From Rhodobacter sp. TJ_12 (GTDB taxonomy: Bacteria; Pseudomonadota; Alphaproteobacteria; Rhodobacterales; Rhodobacteraceae): a stretch of DNA of 50,584 bases. Numbering within the stretch: the stretch's first letter is position 1; each line of letters opens with the position of its first letter. The stretch lies in NCBI RefSeq assembly GCF_020023995.1, contig NZ_NRRD01000025.1, forward strand, positions 1 to 50,584. Reading direction: 5' to 3'. Of this stretch, positions 33,157 to 43,709 are shown piece after piece. Made by a program: the position numbers and the translations under genes. The notes beneath the pieces were generated by a model that made no database searches, was not told the DNA's origin, and saw nothing but the letters and a program-made list of their open reading frames with translations.

Positions 33157-35049
33157 ATGACCGAGACTTTCGCTACCGTGGCCGACCGTGACCGCGTCGA
33201 ACAGCAGATGCCCTGGGAAGAGCGTGACCGGGCGCTGACGATGTATGATTTCCTGACCCGCGTCAAAGACCGCCATGGCACCCGCCCCGCGCTGACCTTT
33301 CAGATCACCTCCGGCCCCAAGGACCATGCGGTGACTTGGACCTGGGATCAGGTCCATGCCCGCGTGACACAGGCCGCCAACCTTTTGCGCAGCCTTGGCG
33401 TGCAAGAAGACGACACCGTCGCCTATCTGCTGCCCAATTGCCTTGAAACGGCGGTGGTCTTGCTGGGCGGCTCGGTCGCGGGGATCGTGAACCCGATCAA
33501 CCCGCTTTTGGAGGCCGAGCAGATCGCCGCGATCTTGCGCGAGACCAAGGCCAAGGTGCTGGTCACACTCAAAAGCTTCCCCAAGACCGATGTGGCGCAA
33601 AAGGCCGCCGAGGCGGTGAAACATGCCCCCAATGTGAAGGTCGTGCTAGAGGTCGATCTGAACCGCTACCTGACCGGGGCAAAAAAGCTGATCGTGCCCT
33701 TTTTGCGGCCGAAAACGCATCTCAAGCATCACGCCGACAATTATTGCTTCAACATCGCCTGCGATGGCATGCCCGCTGATCGCCTGATCTTTGAGGATGC
33801 CAAAGCCGACCGCGTCGCCGCTTATTTCCACACCGGCGGCACCACCGGCATGCCCAAGGTCGCGCAGCACAAATATTCGGGCATGGTCTATAATGGCTGG
33901 CTCGGCGGCACGCTGTTGTTCGACTACAAGGATGTGATGATCTGCCCCTTGCCGCTGTTTCACGTTTTCGCGGCCTATCCGATCTTGATGTCGGCCATCG
34001 CCTCGGGCGCGCATGTCGTGTTCCCCACCCCGGCGGGCTATCGCGGCGAGGGCGTGTTCGACAATTTCTGGAAGCTGGTCGAGCGCTGGCAGGTCACCTT
34101 TCTGATCTCGGTCCCCACCGCCATCGCCGCGCTGATGCAACGCAAGGTCGATGCGGATATTTCCAGCCTGCGCACGGCAATTTCGGGGTCCGCGCCCCTG
34201 CCAATTGAGCTTTACAACCGCTTCAAAGACGCCACAGGGGTCGAAATCTGCGAGGGCTACGGGCTGACCGAGGCAACCTGTCTTGTCGCGGTGAACCCGG
34301 TCGATGGGGTGAAAAAGGTGGGTTCGGTGGGCCTGCCCCTGCCCTATTCCCATGTCCGCATCCTGCGCCAGACCGATACCGGCTTTGACGAATGCGGCAC
34401 CGATGAGGTGGGCGAGATTTGCGTGGCCAACCCCGGCGTGTTTGAAGGCTCCACCTATACCGAGGTGGACAAGAACCACGATCTTTTTGCCGAAGACCGC
34501 TTTTTGCGCACCGGCGATCTGGGCCGGCTCGACCCCGATGGCTATCTGTGGATCACCGGGCGCGCCAAGGATCTGATCATTCGCGGCGGCCACAACATCG
34601 ACCCCGCCGAAATTGAAGAGGCGCTGCTGAGCCACCCGGCGGTCAGCTTTGCGGGGGCAATCGGCCAGCCCGATGCCTTTGCCGGGGAATTGCCCTGCGT
34701 CTATCTGGAACTGATGGATGGCGCGCGCGTCGAAATCGACGAATTGGCCGCCCATGCCAAGCGCCATATACACGAACGCGCCGCGATCCCGAAACATATC
34801 GAGGTTCTGGACGAATTGCCCAAAACCGCCGTGGGCAAGATCTTCAAGCCCGAGCTACGCAAACGCGCCATCACCCGGGTGCTGAACATGGCCTTGGCCG
34901 AGGGGGAGGTGGCCGCCCATGTGGTGGCCGTGGTCGAAGACAAAAAGCGCGGCCTTGTCGCGCAACTGGCCACCACCGGCACGTTGGACGAGGCGAAGCT
35001 GCGCCACGTTTTGGGGCAATTCACCGTGCCGTGGGATTGGGCGGAGTGA
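33157..35049 (+). CDS. Acyl-CoA synthetase (AMP-binding enzyme)
   Basis: The 630-residue adenylate-forming enzyme has the P-loop HTGGTTGMPK, motif YGLTEAT, GDLGRLDPDGYLWI (with the adenosine-binding Asp) and GRAKDLIIRGGHNI, and the C-terminal catalytic Lys in PKTAVGKIFK. It activates an acid to its CoA thioester. The chain length is unknown; the family in Rhodobacteraceae is annotated simply as acyl-CoA synthetase. Start 33157 follows GGGAGGA. The C-terminus is extended by about 50 residues past the usual end. Confidence 0.9.
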   Translation: MTETFATVADRDRVEQQMPWEERDRALTMYDFLTRVKDRHGTRPALTFQITSGPKDHAVTWTWDQVHARVTQAANLLRSLGVQEDDTVAYLLPNCLETAVVLLGGSVAGIVNPINPLLEAEQIAAILRETKAKVLVTLKSFPKTDVAQKAAEAVKHAPNVKVVLEVDLNRYLTGAKKLIVPFLRPKTHLKHHADNYCFNIACDGMPADRLIFEDAKADRVAAYFHTGGTTGMPKVAQHKYSGMVYNGWLGGTLLFDYKDVMICPLPLFHVFAAYPILMSAIASGAHVVFPTPAGYRGEGVFDNFWKLVERWQVTFLISVPTAIAALMQRKVDADISSLRTAISGSAPLPIELYNRFKDATGVEICEGYGLTEATCLVAVNPVDGVKKVGSVGLPLPYSHVRILRQTDTGFDECGTDEVGEICVANPGVFEGSTYTEVDKNHDLFAEDRFLRTGDLGRLDPDGYLWITGRAKDLIIRGGHNIDPAEIEEALLSHPAVSFAGAIGQPDAFAGELPCVYLELMDGARVEIDELAAHAKRHIHERAAIPKHIEVLDELPKTAVGKIFKPELRKRAITRVLNMALAEGEVAAHVVAVVEDKKRGLVAQLATTGTLDEAKLRHVLGQFTVPWDWAE

Positions 35050-35188
35050 GGGAGGCAGGCGCGAACTATCGCATCGCCCTTCGGCTTAGGCAGGTTCACA
35101 AGTCGGTCAGCGCCCAACGATCCAGAAGCGGAATACCAATCCTGATCATCAGGTTTGTTCCTTTGCTAATCTTCTCACCCAAAAGCAC

Positions 35189-35220
35189 AAAGGCCGCGAA
35201 GGATTCCCCTCGCGGCCTTT
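35189..35220. terminator. Terminator after ettA
   Basis: An 11-bp stem AAAGGCCGCGA/TCGCGGCCTTT with a 10-base loop, between convergent acyl-CoA synthetase and ettA. The arm ends in TTT on both strands, with a further TTTT on the minus strand. Confidence 0.75.
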
Positions 35221-35241
35221 GGAATTGCGTGAGATCAGTGC

Positions 35242-36897
35242 TTACCGGCTGAACTTCTTATACTTCACCCGCTTGGGCTCGACCGCATCGGGGCCGAGGC
35301 GGCGGATTTTGTCTTCTTCGTAATCTTCGAAGTTACCCTCAAAGAATTCGACATGCGCCTCGCCTTCAAAGGCGAGGATGTGGGTGCACAGACGGTCAAG
35401 GAAGAAGCGGTCGTGGCTGATGATGATCGCGCAGCCCGCGAAATCTTCGATCGCCGCTTCCAGCGCTTGCAGGGTTTCCACGTCCAAATCGTTGGTCGGT
35501 TCGTCCAGCAGCAGCACGTTGCCGCCGGATTTCAGCAGTTTCGCCATATGGACGCGGTTGCGTTCCCCGCCCGACAGCAGGCCCACTTTCTTTTGCTGAT
35601 CGCCGCCCTTGAAGTTGAAGGCCCCGCAATAGGCGCGGCTGTTCACCTGCGCATCGCCAAGTTCGATCAACTCGGCCCCGCCGGAAATTTCTTCCCAAAC
35701 GGTTTTATCGGCATCCAGCGCATCGCGCGACTGATCCACATAGGCCAGCTTCACCGTATCACCATAGGTGATTTCGCCCGCATCGGGCGTTTCTTGCCCG
35801 GTGATCATGCGGAAGAGCGTGGATTTACCGGCACCGTTCGGCCCGATCACGCCCACAATCGCGCCGGGCGGGATGGAGAAGGCCAGATCCTCGATCAACT
35901 GGCGGTCATTGTAGTGCTTGGCCAGACCTTCGACCTCGATCACCTTGCCGCCAAGGCGCGGGCCGTTCGGAATGATGATCTGCGCGGTCGAAATCCGGTC
36001 GCGCTCGGATTGGTCAGCCATTTTCTCATAGGCCGAGATACGCGCTTTCGATTTCGCCTGACGCGCCTTCGCCCCGGCGCGGATCCACTCAAGCTCTTTC
36101 GCCAGCACTTTTTGCTTCGCTTTATCCTCGCGGCTTTCTTGCTCAAGGCGTTTGGCTTTTTGCTCCAGCCAGCTCGAATAGTTGCCCTCGTAGGGGATGC
36201 CCCGGCCGCGATCGAGTTCCAAAATCCAGCCGGTGATGTCATCCAGGAAATACCGGTCGTGGGTGACGATCAGGATCGTGCCTTTGTATTCGATCAGATG
36301 CTTTTGCAGCCAAGCGATGGTTTCGGCGTCAAGGTGGTTGGTCGGTTCGTCGAGCAGCAGCATGTCGGGCGCTTCAAGCAGCAGCTTGCACAGCGCGATC
36401 CGGCGGCGTTCGCCGCCCGAAAGGGTGGCAACATTGGCCTCATCGGGCGGGCAGCGCAGAGCCTCCATCGCCACATCGATCTGGCTGTCGAGATCCCACA
36501 GGTTCTCGCTGTCGATCTCATCTTGAAGCTGCGCCATTTCCTCGGCGGTTTCGTCCGAATAGTTCATGGCCAGTTCGTTGTAGCGCGCCAGTTTGGCGGT
36601 CTTTTCCGCCACGCCCAGCATGACGTTTTCGCGCACCGACAGGTTTTCATCCAGTTGCGGCTCTTGCGGCAGATAGCCAACCTTGGCGCCTTTGGCGGCC
36701 CAAGCCTCGCCCGAAAATTCCTTGTCGATCCCCGCCATGATACGCAGCAGCGTCGATTTACCCGCGCCGTTAACGCCGACAACACCGATCTTCACCCCGG
36801 GCAGGAAGTTCAGGCGGATGTTTTCGAAGCATTTCTTGCCACCCGGATAGGTCTTGGAGACGCCATCCATGTGGTAGACATATTGATAGGAAGCCAT
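35242..36897 (-). CDS. ettA: Energy-dependent translational throttle protein EttA (ABC-F ATPase)
   Basis: The 551-residue product has two ABC domains and no membrane part. Walker A sites are GVNGAGKST and GPNGAGKST, signatures are LSGGERRR and LSGGERNR, and there is a charged linker between the domains. It starts with the family-typical YQYVYHMDGVSKTYPGG. It gates the ribosome at the first elongation step according to the ATP/ADP ratio. Single gene with its own terminator. Confidence 0.96.
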   Translation of the reverse strand: MASYQYVYHMDGVSKTYPGGKKCFENIRLNFLPGVKIGVVGVNGAGKSTLLRIMAGIDKEFSGEAWAAKGAKVGYLPQEPQLDENLSVRENVMLGVAEKTAKLARYNELAMNYSDETAEEMAQLQDEIDSENLWDLDSQIDVAMEALRCPPDEANVATLSGGERRRIALCKLLLEAPDMLLLDEPTNHLDAETIAWLQKHLIEYKGTILIVTHDRYFLDDITGWILELDRGRGIPYEGNYSSWLEQKAKRLEQESREDKAKQKVLAKELEWIRAGAKARQAKSKARISAYEKMADQSERDRISTAQIIIPNGPRLGGKVIEVEGLAKHYNDRQLIEDLAFSIPPGAIVGVIGPNGAGKSTLFRMITGQETPDAGEITYGDTVKLAYVDQSRDALDADKTVWEEISGGAELIELGDAQVNSRAYCGAFNFKGGDQQKKVGLLSGGERNRVHMAKLLKSGGNVLLLDEPTNDLDVETLQALEAAIEDFAGCAIIISHDRFFLDRLCTHILAFEGEAHVEFFEGNFEDYEEDKIRRLGPDAVEPKRVKYKKFSR

Positions 36898-37020
36898 GCA
36901 CGCACCTTTGGGAATGAGGGTTTGGTGGCTAGATAGGGGAAATGGTCCCTCGGGGAAAGGGGCGGAAAGGCGCAGTTGGCAAGGGCGCGTGCGTGTTTTA
37001 GCCTGCCTTCAGAGGTGGAC

Positions 37021-37782
37021 ATGCTGAAAACGCTACGAAAACTCTATTTCGGCAATTCGAAGGGCGCGCATGCGTTTCGCTATGGGCTTTTGGCCTTCGA
37101 CATTGTGACGGTGATCTTCGTGATCACCACCTCTTTCTTTCCGCATACCCGGCCGGTCGAGATTGCCGATGCCGTCATCGGCGTGGTGATCGTGACCGAT
37201 TTTCTTGCGCGCTTCATTATCGAGCCGCGCAAATTCATGTTCTGGACGCGCTTTTCCACATGGGCGGATCTTGTGGCGCTGGTTTCCTTTCTTGCGCCCA
37301 TCGCCGGGGAAAGCTTTGGCTTCCTGCGTGTCTTGCGCACGCTGCGGCTGTTGCATGCCTACCAGATGCTGAGCCGGTTGCGGCAAGACTTCAAAGCGTT
37401 CCGCTGCCATGAAGAGGTGATCTTGGCCGCGATCAACCTGCTTGTGTTCCTGTTCATCATGACCGGGCTGATCTATGCGACACAGTTCCAATCGAATCCG
37501 CAAATCCAGAACTACGCCGACGCGCTTTACTTTACCGTCACAACGCTGACGACCACAGGCTTTGGCGACATCACGCTTGAGGGCACCTCGGGGCGGCTTT
37601 TGGCCGTGGCGGTGATGATCTTTGGCGTCACGCTGTTCTTGCGGCTGGCGCAGGTGCTGTTTCGCCCCTCGAAGGTCCGATACGAATGCCCGACCTGCGG
37701 GCTAAAGCTGCATGATGCCGATGCGGTGCATTGCAAGCACTGCGGCACCATCGTGCATATCGACACCGAAGGCTACAACTAA
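37021..37782 (+). CDS. Voltage-gated-type K+ channel with C-terminal zinc ribbon
   Basis: The 253-residue ion transporter has six membrane segments: S1 near 22-40, S2 near 46-65, S3 near 80-95, a short S4 with Arg at every third place (RVLRTLRLL), S5 near 138-158, a pore loop TTLTTTGFGDI, and S6. TTGFGD is a K+-selectivity filter. The cytosolic end has CPTCGLKLHDADAVHCKHCG, a zinc ribbon with two CxxC pairs, which is unusual on such a short channel. Start 37021 follows GAGGTGGAC. It is divergent from ettA. Confidence 0.87.
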   Translation: MLKTLRKLYFGNSKGAHAFRYGLLAFDIVTVIFVITTSFFPHTRPVEIADAVIGVVIVTDFLARFIIEPRKFMFWTRFSTWADLVALVSFLAPIAGESFGFLRVLRTLRLLHAYQMLSRLRQDFKAFRCHEEVILAAINLLVFLFIMTGLIYATQFQSNPQIQNYADALYFTVTTLTTTGFGDITLEGTSGRLLAVAVMIFGVTLFLRLAQVLFRPSKVRYECPTCGLKLHDADAVHCKHCGTIVHIDTEGYN

Positions 37783-37921
37783 CCCTCTGACCTCTGCGAA
37801 ACGGCCCCAACCGCGGCACATGCGGCGCTGACGCCGTTATCACGAATGGTTCCGTATACCATCGCTCACAACTGCGCGAAATTGGTTCGCATGCGCACAA
37901 GTCCTGGTGTATTTCAGTGAA

Positions 37922-37950
37922 TTCACACAGAAGGCGCACAGGCCTATATC
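37922..37950 (+). promoter_or_regulatory. Predicted promoter of the duplicated-module periplasmic protein
   Basis: TTCACA (37922-37927), a 17-base spacer, TATATC (37945-37950). An 8-bp inverted repeat, CTATATCT (37944-37951) and AGATATAG (37999-38006), spans the -10 and the leader. Confidence 0.5.
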
Positions 37951-38024
37951 TCCCTCATGACGACGGGACAGCCCGCCGACACCAACCAAAACACTGACAG
38001 ATATAGAGAAAACGGAGAACCACA

Positions 38025-38441
38025 ATGCGTAACACTTTTGCCCTCGCCGCCGCCGCCCTTGCCCTGAGTGCAGGCTTTGCCAGCGCCGCCGAGCCGAACC
38101 AAGGCCTCAAGCAAATCGCCAGCTATCTGGGCGTGGATGCCGGGGCTTACAGCGCGAATGAGCTGCATCAACTGCTGGCCGCGCGTTCGTCCGGCGACCA
38201 GTCGACCTATGCCTATCTGCTTGACCGCAACGACCGCAGCAATTCGACCCGCGTTTCGGCTGGCAAAGCGCAGATCGCTGCTCAAGCCGAGCTTGACCCG
38301 GCGCAATACACCACTGCGGAACTTATCTTGATTGATCGCGCCCAACGCGAAGGCCGCCAGCAAGATGCGGAATTCTACATCAACCACGAAAACCGCAACG
38401 ACATCTATCACCCGGTGCCGCGCCGCGGCCGCGACAGCTAA
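38025..38441 (+). CDS. Periplasmic protein of unknown function with an internal duplication
   Basis: The 138-residue product has a signal peptide (1-21, ending FASA). The mature part has two copies of a module: VDAGAYSANELHQLLAA and, about 50 residues later, LDPAQYTTAELILIDRA, each followed by a polar stretch with Asp/Arg and Tyr-Ile/Leu. No family was recognised; similar small secreted proteins occur in Rhodobacteraceae. The ribosome binding site is GGAGAACC. It has its own promoter and terminator, so it is a single-gene transcript and likely an abundant protein. Confidence 0.72.
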   Translation: MRNTFALAAAALALSAGFASAAEPNQGLKQIASYLGVDAGAYSANELHQLLAARSSGDQSTYAYLLDRNDRSNSTRVSAGKAQIAAQAELDPAQYTTAELILIDRAQREGRQQDAEFYINHENRNDIYHPVPRRGRDS

Positions 38442-38461
38442 GCGGATAGACACCATCGAAA

Positions 38462-38489
38462 AAGGGCGGCGCCGGAAGGCGCCGCCCTT
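38462..38489. terminator. Bidirectional terminator between 38025-38441 and ppaC
   Basis: A 12-bp perfect stem AAGGGCGGCGCC/GGCGCCGCCCTT with a GGAA loop. The minus strand ends in a five-T run, so it mainly ends the leftward ppaC transcript. Confidence 0.85.
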
Positions 38490-38526
38490 AATGCTTTACG
38501 GGCCCCAGGCCCACCCGCGCGTGCAA

Positions 38527-39447
38527 TCAGAGCTTCAGCGCCGGGATAATTTGTTTCTTGCGGCTCATCACGCCCGGAAGAACGACGGTGTCGCCCGAAA
38601 CGGTGCAGCCAAAGCTTGCCTCGGCCATCTGTTTGACCAGATCGTTGGGCACCAAAAGCGTCGCTTCTTCATTCAGAATATCCACGACGAACAGCAGCAC
38701 CTGATCGGCCCCGTCTTCCTTGGCCACATCGACCATCGACGCCATCAGGCTGTCTTTGCGGTCCAGCACCAGTTTCGGCGCGGTGGTTTCCAGAACCGAA
38801 ACCCGCAGATCCTTGCCCGCGACAGTGTATTCCTTGCTGTCCATGCGCAGCAGTTCGGCATCAGAGAAGGCCGAAACATCGGATTTCGCCTCGAACATCG
38901 CGGTGGCCAATTCGCCCATGTTCACGCCCAGATCGGCGGCCAGCGCTTCGGCCACGGCCTTGTCATGCTCGGTGGTGGTGGGCGAACGGAATTCCAGCGT
39001 ATCCGACAGGATGCACGACAGCATCGCGCCTTTGATCCCGCGCGGGGCCTTGGCAATCGCACCGCCCATCATGTCATACATGATGGTCGCGGTGCAGGCG
39101 AGCGGACGGATCGTGATATCGATCGGGCCTTTGGTTTCCAGCCCGCCAACCAGCTTGTGGTGGTCGATGATCGCGGTGATATCGGCGGCGTTGATGCCCT
39201 CGGGCAATTCGGCCGGGTTGTTGGTGTCGACGATCACCACTTTTTCGCCTTCGGCCACCCCCGAGATGATTTCGGGTTTCGGCAGGTTCCAGTGCTTAAG
39301 CACGAAGGCTGCCTCGGTATTGGGTTCGCCCAGCAGAACCGGTGTGGCCGGGGTGGCGAGCACTTCGCTCATATACCACGCCCAAGCGATGGGCGAGCCG
39401 GTGGAATCAGTGTCGGGGGATTTGTGGCCGAAAACCTTGGTGGTCAT
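38527..39447 (-). CDS. ppaC: Manganese-dependent inorganic pyrophosphatase (family II)
   Basis: The 306-residue DHH-family enzyme has FGHKSPDTDST at the start, the metal-binding VDTNN and IDHHK motifs, and the C-terminal active-site SRKKQ segment. It cleaves pyrophosphate to phosphate in the cytosol using manganese. No regulatory CBS domains are present. Start 39447 (MTTKVFGHK) follows GAGGAACGC; the frame upstream is open but not conserved. Confidence 0.95.
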   Translation of the reverse strand: MTTKVFGHKSPDTDSTGSPIAWAWYMSEVLATPATPVLLGEPNTEAAFVLKHWNLPKPEIISGVAEGEKVVIVDTNNPAELPEGINAADITAIIDHHKLVGGLETKGPIDITIRPLACTATIMYDMMGGAIAKAPRGIKGAMLSCILSDTLEFRSPTTTEHDKAVAEALAADLGVNMGELATAMFEAKSDVSAFSDAELLRMDSKEYTVAGKDLRVSVLETTAPKLVLDRKDSLMASMVDVAKEDGADQVLLFVVDILNEEATLLVPNDLVKQMAEASFGCTVSGDTVVLPGVMSRKKQIIPALKL

Positions 39448-39620
39448 GCGTTCCTCGGGAGTTCTGTGGCAGATGGGAAATTTGCGGGCGTTATAGGGGG
39501 TGTGGGCTGCCTTGTCACGCCTCGGGCACTGGATTTCGCATGCGCAGCATGGGAATTTTGCAGATGCAGCGCCGCGCCCTGCGTCACAAAAAATCCACAA
39601 AATTTTTCATCGGGCGGGTG

Positions 39621-39649
39621 TTGACAGGTTGGGGGGGCGATGACTAACT
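39621..39649 (+). promoter_or_regulatory. Predicted groESL promoter
   Basis: TTGACA (39621-39626), a 17-base spacer, CTAACT (39644-39649). Transcription would start about 3-5 bases before the CIRCE element, as is usual for HrcA-controlled operons. Confidence 0.6.
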
Positions 39650-39658
39650 CCCCCTCCG

Positions 39659-39685
39659 TTAGCACTCACAGATGCTGAGTGCTAA
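39659..39685. promoter_or_regulatory. CIRCE element (HrcA operator)
   Basis: A perfect TTAGCACTC-N9-GAGTGCTAA inverted repeat, the consensus HrcA binding site. It represses groESL until heat or misfolded protein releases HrcA. Confidence 0.97.
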
Positions 39686-39719
39686 AAGCGACAACCTGGA
39701 ACCTTAGGGAGTGACCCAG

Positions 39720-40007
39720 ATGGCATTCAAACCGCTTCATGACCGCGTGCTGGTCAAGCGTGTGGAGAGCGAAGAAAAAACCAAAGGTGGCCTGATCATC
39801 CCCGACTCGGCGAAGGAAAAACCCGCCGAAGGCGAAGTGGTCGCAGTTGGTGAAGGCGCGCGCAAGGATTCGGGCGAACTGATCGCCCCCTCGGTTAAAG
39901 TCGGCGACCGGGTGCTGTTCGGCAAATGGTCGGGCACCGAAGTGACGCTCGAAGGCGCCGAGATGCTCATCATGAAGGAATCGGACATCATGGGCATCAT
40001 CTCGTAA
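39720..40007 (+). CDS. groES: Co-chaperonin GroES
   Basis: The 95-residue product starts [20 protein letters not shown], has the mobile loop [16 protein letters not shown] and ends [11 protein letters not shown]. It forms the heptameric lid of the GroEL chamber. Start 39720 is chosen by family length and the AGGGAGTGACC ahead of it. groEL follows after 46 bases in the same operon, under CIRCE control. Confidence 0.97.
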   Translation: MAFKPLHDRVLVKRVESEEKTKGGLIIPDSAKEKPAEGEVVAVGEGARKDSGELIAPSVKVGDRVLFGKWSGTEVTLEGAEMLIMKESDIMGIIS

Positions 40008-40041
40008 TCACGAGAAGACCCTGATTTCCCACGAATTTTGA

Positions 40042-41706
<1,665 letters not shown>

Positions 41707-41729
41707 GCCCATCCCGGCCAGAAAATACG

Positions 41730-41755
41730 AAGGGCGCCCTGCGGGGCGCCCTTTT
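41730..41755 (+). terminator. Rho-independent terminator after groEL
   Basis: A 9-bp stem AAGGGCGCC/GGCGCCCTT with a 5-base loop and a T-rich tail (TTTTGCTTT). Confidence 0.85.
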
Positions 41756-41774
41756 GCTTTGGCCTATGGAAAAG

Positions 41775-41800
41775 AAAAAAGCGCCCGCAACTGCGGGCGC
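41775..41800 (-). terminator. Rho-independent terminator of the dgcN-dgcA-dat operon
   Basis: On the minus strand: an 8-bp stem GCGCCCGC/GCGGGCGC with a 4-base loop (41781-41800), followed by a six-T run. It lies just beyond the transaminase stop. Confidence 0.85.
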
Positions 41801-41810
41801 CGGGAGCGCC

Positions 41811-42671
41811 TTAGACGGCGCGCTTGAGGCTTTCTTCCAGATAGATTTCGCGCAGGCGCGTGGCGACCTTGCCGACCGCGCCACCGCCCACGGCAACACC
41901 ATCCACTTCGACCACCGGCATCACGAAGGCAGAGGCCGAGGTAAAGAACGCCTCATCGGCCTCTTGCGCCTCGGCGATCGTGTAGGGGCGTTCCTCGATT
42001 TCCATTTGCGCCTCGGCGGCATATTTCAAAAGCGAGGCGCGGGTGATCCCATGCAGGATATCGCTCGACAATTGCCGGGTAATGATCTTGTTGCCTTTGA
42101 CGATATAGGTGTTGTTCGACGAGCCTTCGGTCACAAACCCATCTTCGACAAACCACGCATCGTTTTTGCCTGCCGCTTCGGCCGCCATTTTCGCCATCGA
42201 CGGATAAAGCAGTTGCACCGTCTTGATATCGCGGCGATGCCAGCGCAGATCGGGCAGCGAAATCACCTTGATGCCGGTTTTGGCCTTCGGATCATTGGCA
42301 AGGTTCGGCTTCGCTTGAGTGTAAAGCACCACGGTCGGCGGCGTGCCCTCGGGCGGGTAATGGAAGTCGCGGTCCCCCGCATTGCCGCGGCTGACTTGCA
42401 GATAAACCAGCCCTTCGTCGATATTGTTGCGCGCCACCAATTCATGGTGGATCGCCAGCCACTCCTCGCGCGTAAGCGCGCAGGTCATTTCCAGCTCCCG
42501 CATCGAGCGTTCAAGGCGGTTCATATGGCCTTCGAATTCTAGGATCTTGCCGCCCAGAACCGAGGTCACCTCATAGACCGCGTCGCCCATCACGAACCCA
42601 CGGTCGAAGATCGAAATCTTCGCCTCTTCCTCGGGCATATACTCGCCATTCAGGTAAACGATCCGGCTCAT
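41811..42671 (-). CDS. dat: D-amino acid transaminase (class IV, PLP)
   Basis: The 286-residue class IV aminotransferase has FDRGFVMGDAVYEV near the start, the PLP Lys150 in HRRDIKTVQLL, and GFVTEGSSNNTYIV. The fold type and length fit D-alanine/D-amino acid transaminases, which move the amino group of D-amino acids to 2-oxoglutarate to give D-glutamate. It directly follows dgcA (13-base gap) in an operon for D-glutamate use, which strongly supports the D-specificity. A branched-chain aminotransferase is the main alternative by family alone. Confidence 0.88.
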   Translation of the reverse strand: MSRIVYLNGEYMPEEEAKISIFDRGFVMGDAVYEVTSVLGGKILEFEGHMNRLERSMRELEMTCALTREEWLAIHHELVARNNIDEGLVYLQVSRGNAGDRDFHYPPEGTPPTVVLYTQAKPNLANDPKAKTGIKVISLPDLRWHRRDIKTVQLLYPSMAKMAAEAAGKNDAWFVEDGFVTEGSSNNTYIVKGNKIITRQLSSDILHGITRASLLKYAAEAQMEIEERPYTIAEAQEADEAFFTSASAFVMPVVEVDGVAVGGGAVGKVATRLREIYLEESLKRAV

Positions 42672-42684
42672 CGCGCTCTCCTTG

Positions 42685-43647
42685 TCAGCCCCATAGCTCC
42701 CGCTCGGGGGGGTAAACCTTGCCGTCCGCAAATGTCAGCGGGCTTTCGCGGTCTTGCGCCAGCAAAAGCGGCCCGTCAAGGTCGGTATAGGCGGCGCCCT
42801 GCGCCACCAGCGTCGCAGGAGCCATCGCAAGGCTGGAGCCCACCATGCAACCGACCATCACGCCATAGCCTTCTGCCAACGCTTGCTTGCGCAGCGCCAA
42901 CGCCTCGGTCAGGCCACCGGTCTTGTCGAGCTTGATGTTCACAAGATCGTATTTGCCCTTCAAATGGTAAAGGCTTTTGCGGTCATGACAGCTTTCGTCG
43001 GCGCACACCGGCACCGGACGTTCCAACCCCAAAAGCGCATCATCCTCGGCCGCAGGCAAAGGCTGTTCGACCAGCGCCACGCCAAGACGCACAAGATGCG
43101 GCGCCAGATCGGCGTAAATCTCGGCGCTCCAGCCCTCGTTCGCATCGATCACGATCTTTGCCTTGGGCGCCCCGGCGCGCACGGCCTCCAGCCGGGGCAT
43201 GTCATCGGGCGTGCCCAGCTTGATTTTTAGGATCGGGCGGTCGGCATGTTTGGCCGCCGCCGCGCGCATTTCTTCGGGTGGGGCCAGCGACAACGTATAG
43301 CAGGTGACCTCTGGCCCCGGCGCGGGCAGACCCGCCAATTCCCAAACGCGCCGCCCCGAGGTTTTCGCCTCAAGATCCCAAAGCGCGCAATCCACCGCAT
43401 TGCGCGCCGCACCGGGCGGCAGCGCAAAGCGCAGATCGGCCCGGCTGATGCCGCGCGGCAGGCCCGCGATCTGCGCGCGCACGCTTTCAAGGCTTTCACC
43501 ATACCGTGCATAGGGCACGCATTCGCCCCGGCCCGTCACACCATTGCGCGTCACCCGCACCGTCAGCACCTTCGCCTCGGTGCGCGAGCCGCGTGAAATC
43601 GTGAAAACTTCGGCCAACCGGAATGTATCGGCAGTCACGGAGAGCAT
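42685..43647 (-). CDS. dgcA: N-acetyl-D-glutamate racemase DgcA (enolase superfamily)
   Basis: The 320-residue muconate-lactonising subgroup enzyme has the KxK acid/base motif in LKIKLG, metal ligands Asp in VIDANEGWS, Glu in LVEQPLP and Asp in CADESCHD, and the opposite Lys in NIKLDKTGG. Paired with DgcN upstream it is best called N-acetyl-D-glutamate racemase, which converts N-acetyl-D-Glu to the L form. On family alone L-Ala-D/L-Glu epimerase would also fit. Start 43647 is the conserved one (MLSVTADTFRLAEVF). It lies 62 bases after dgcN. Confidence 0.87.
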   Translation of the reverse strand: MLSVTADTFRLAEVFTISRGSRTEAKVLTVRVTRNGVTGRGECVPYARYGESLESVRAQIAGLPRGISRADLRFALPPGAARNAVDCALWDLEAKTSGRRVWELAGLPAPGPEVTCYTLSLAPPEEMRAAAAKHADRPILKIKLGTPDDMPRLEAVRAGAPKAKIVIDANEGWSAEIYADLAPHLVRLGVALVEQPLPAAEDDALLGLERPVPVCADESCHDRKSLYHLKGKYDLVNIKLDKTGGLTEALALRKQALAEGYGVMVGCMVGSSLAMAPATLVAQGAAYTDLDGPLLLAQDRESPLTFADGKVYPPERELWG

Positions 43648-43709
43648 GCACCCCGTCCTTTCTTTATTGTCCCTCATGGGCCGGGCCACCCCAAGCCGCG
43701 CACAGGGTT

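Noticed and set aside
35353..36936. 527-codon open frame on the plus strand across ettA
   Set aside because: Antisense shadow of ettA, without ribosome binding site or recognisable family.
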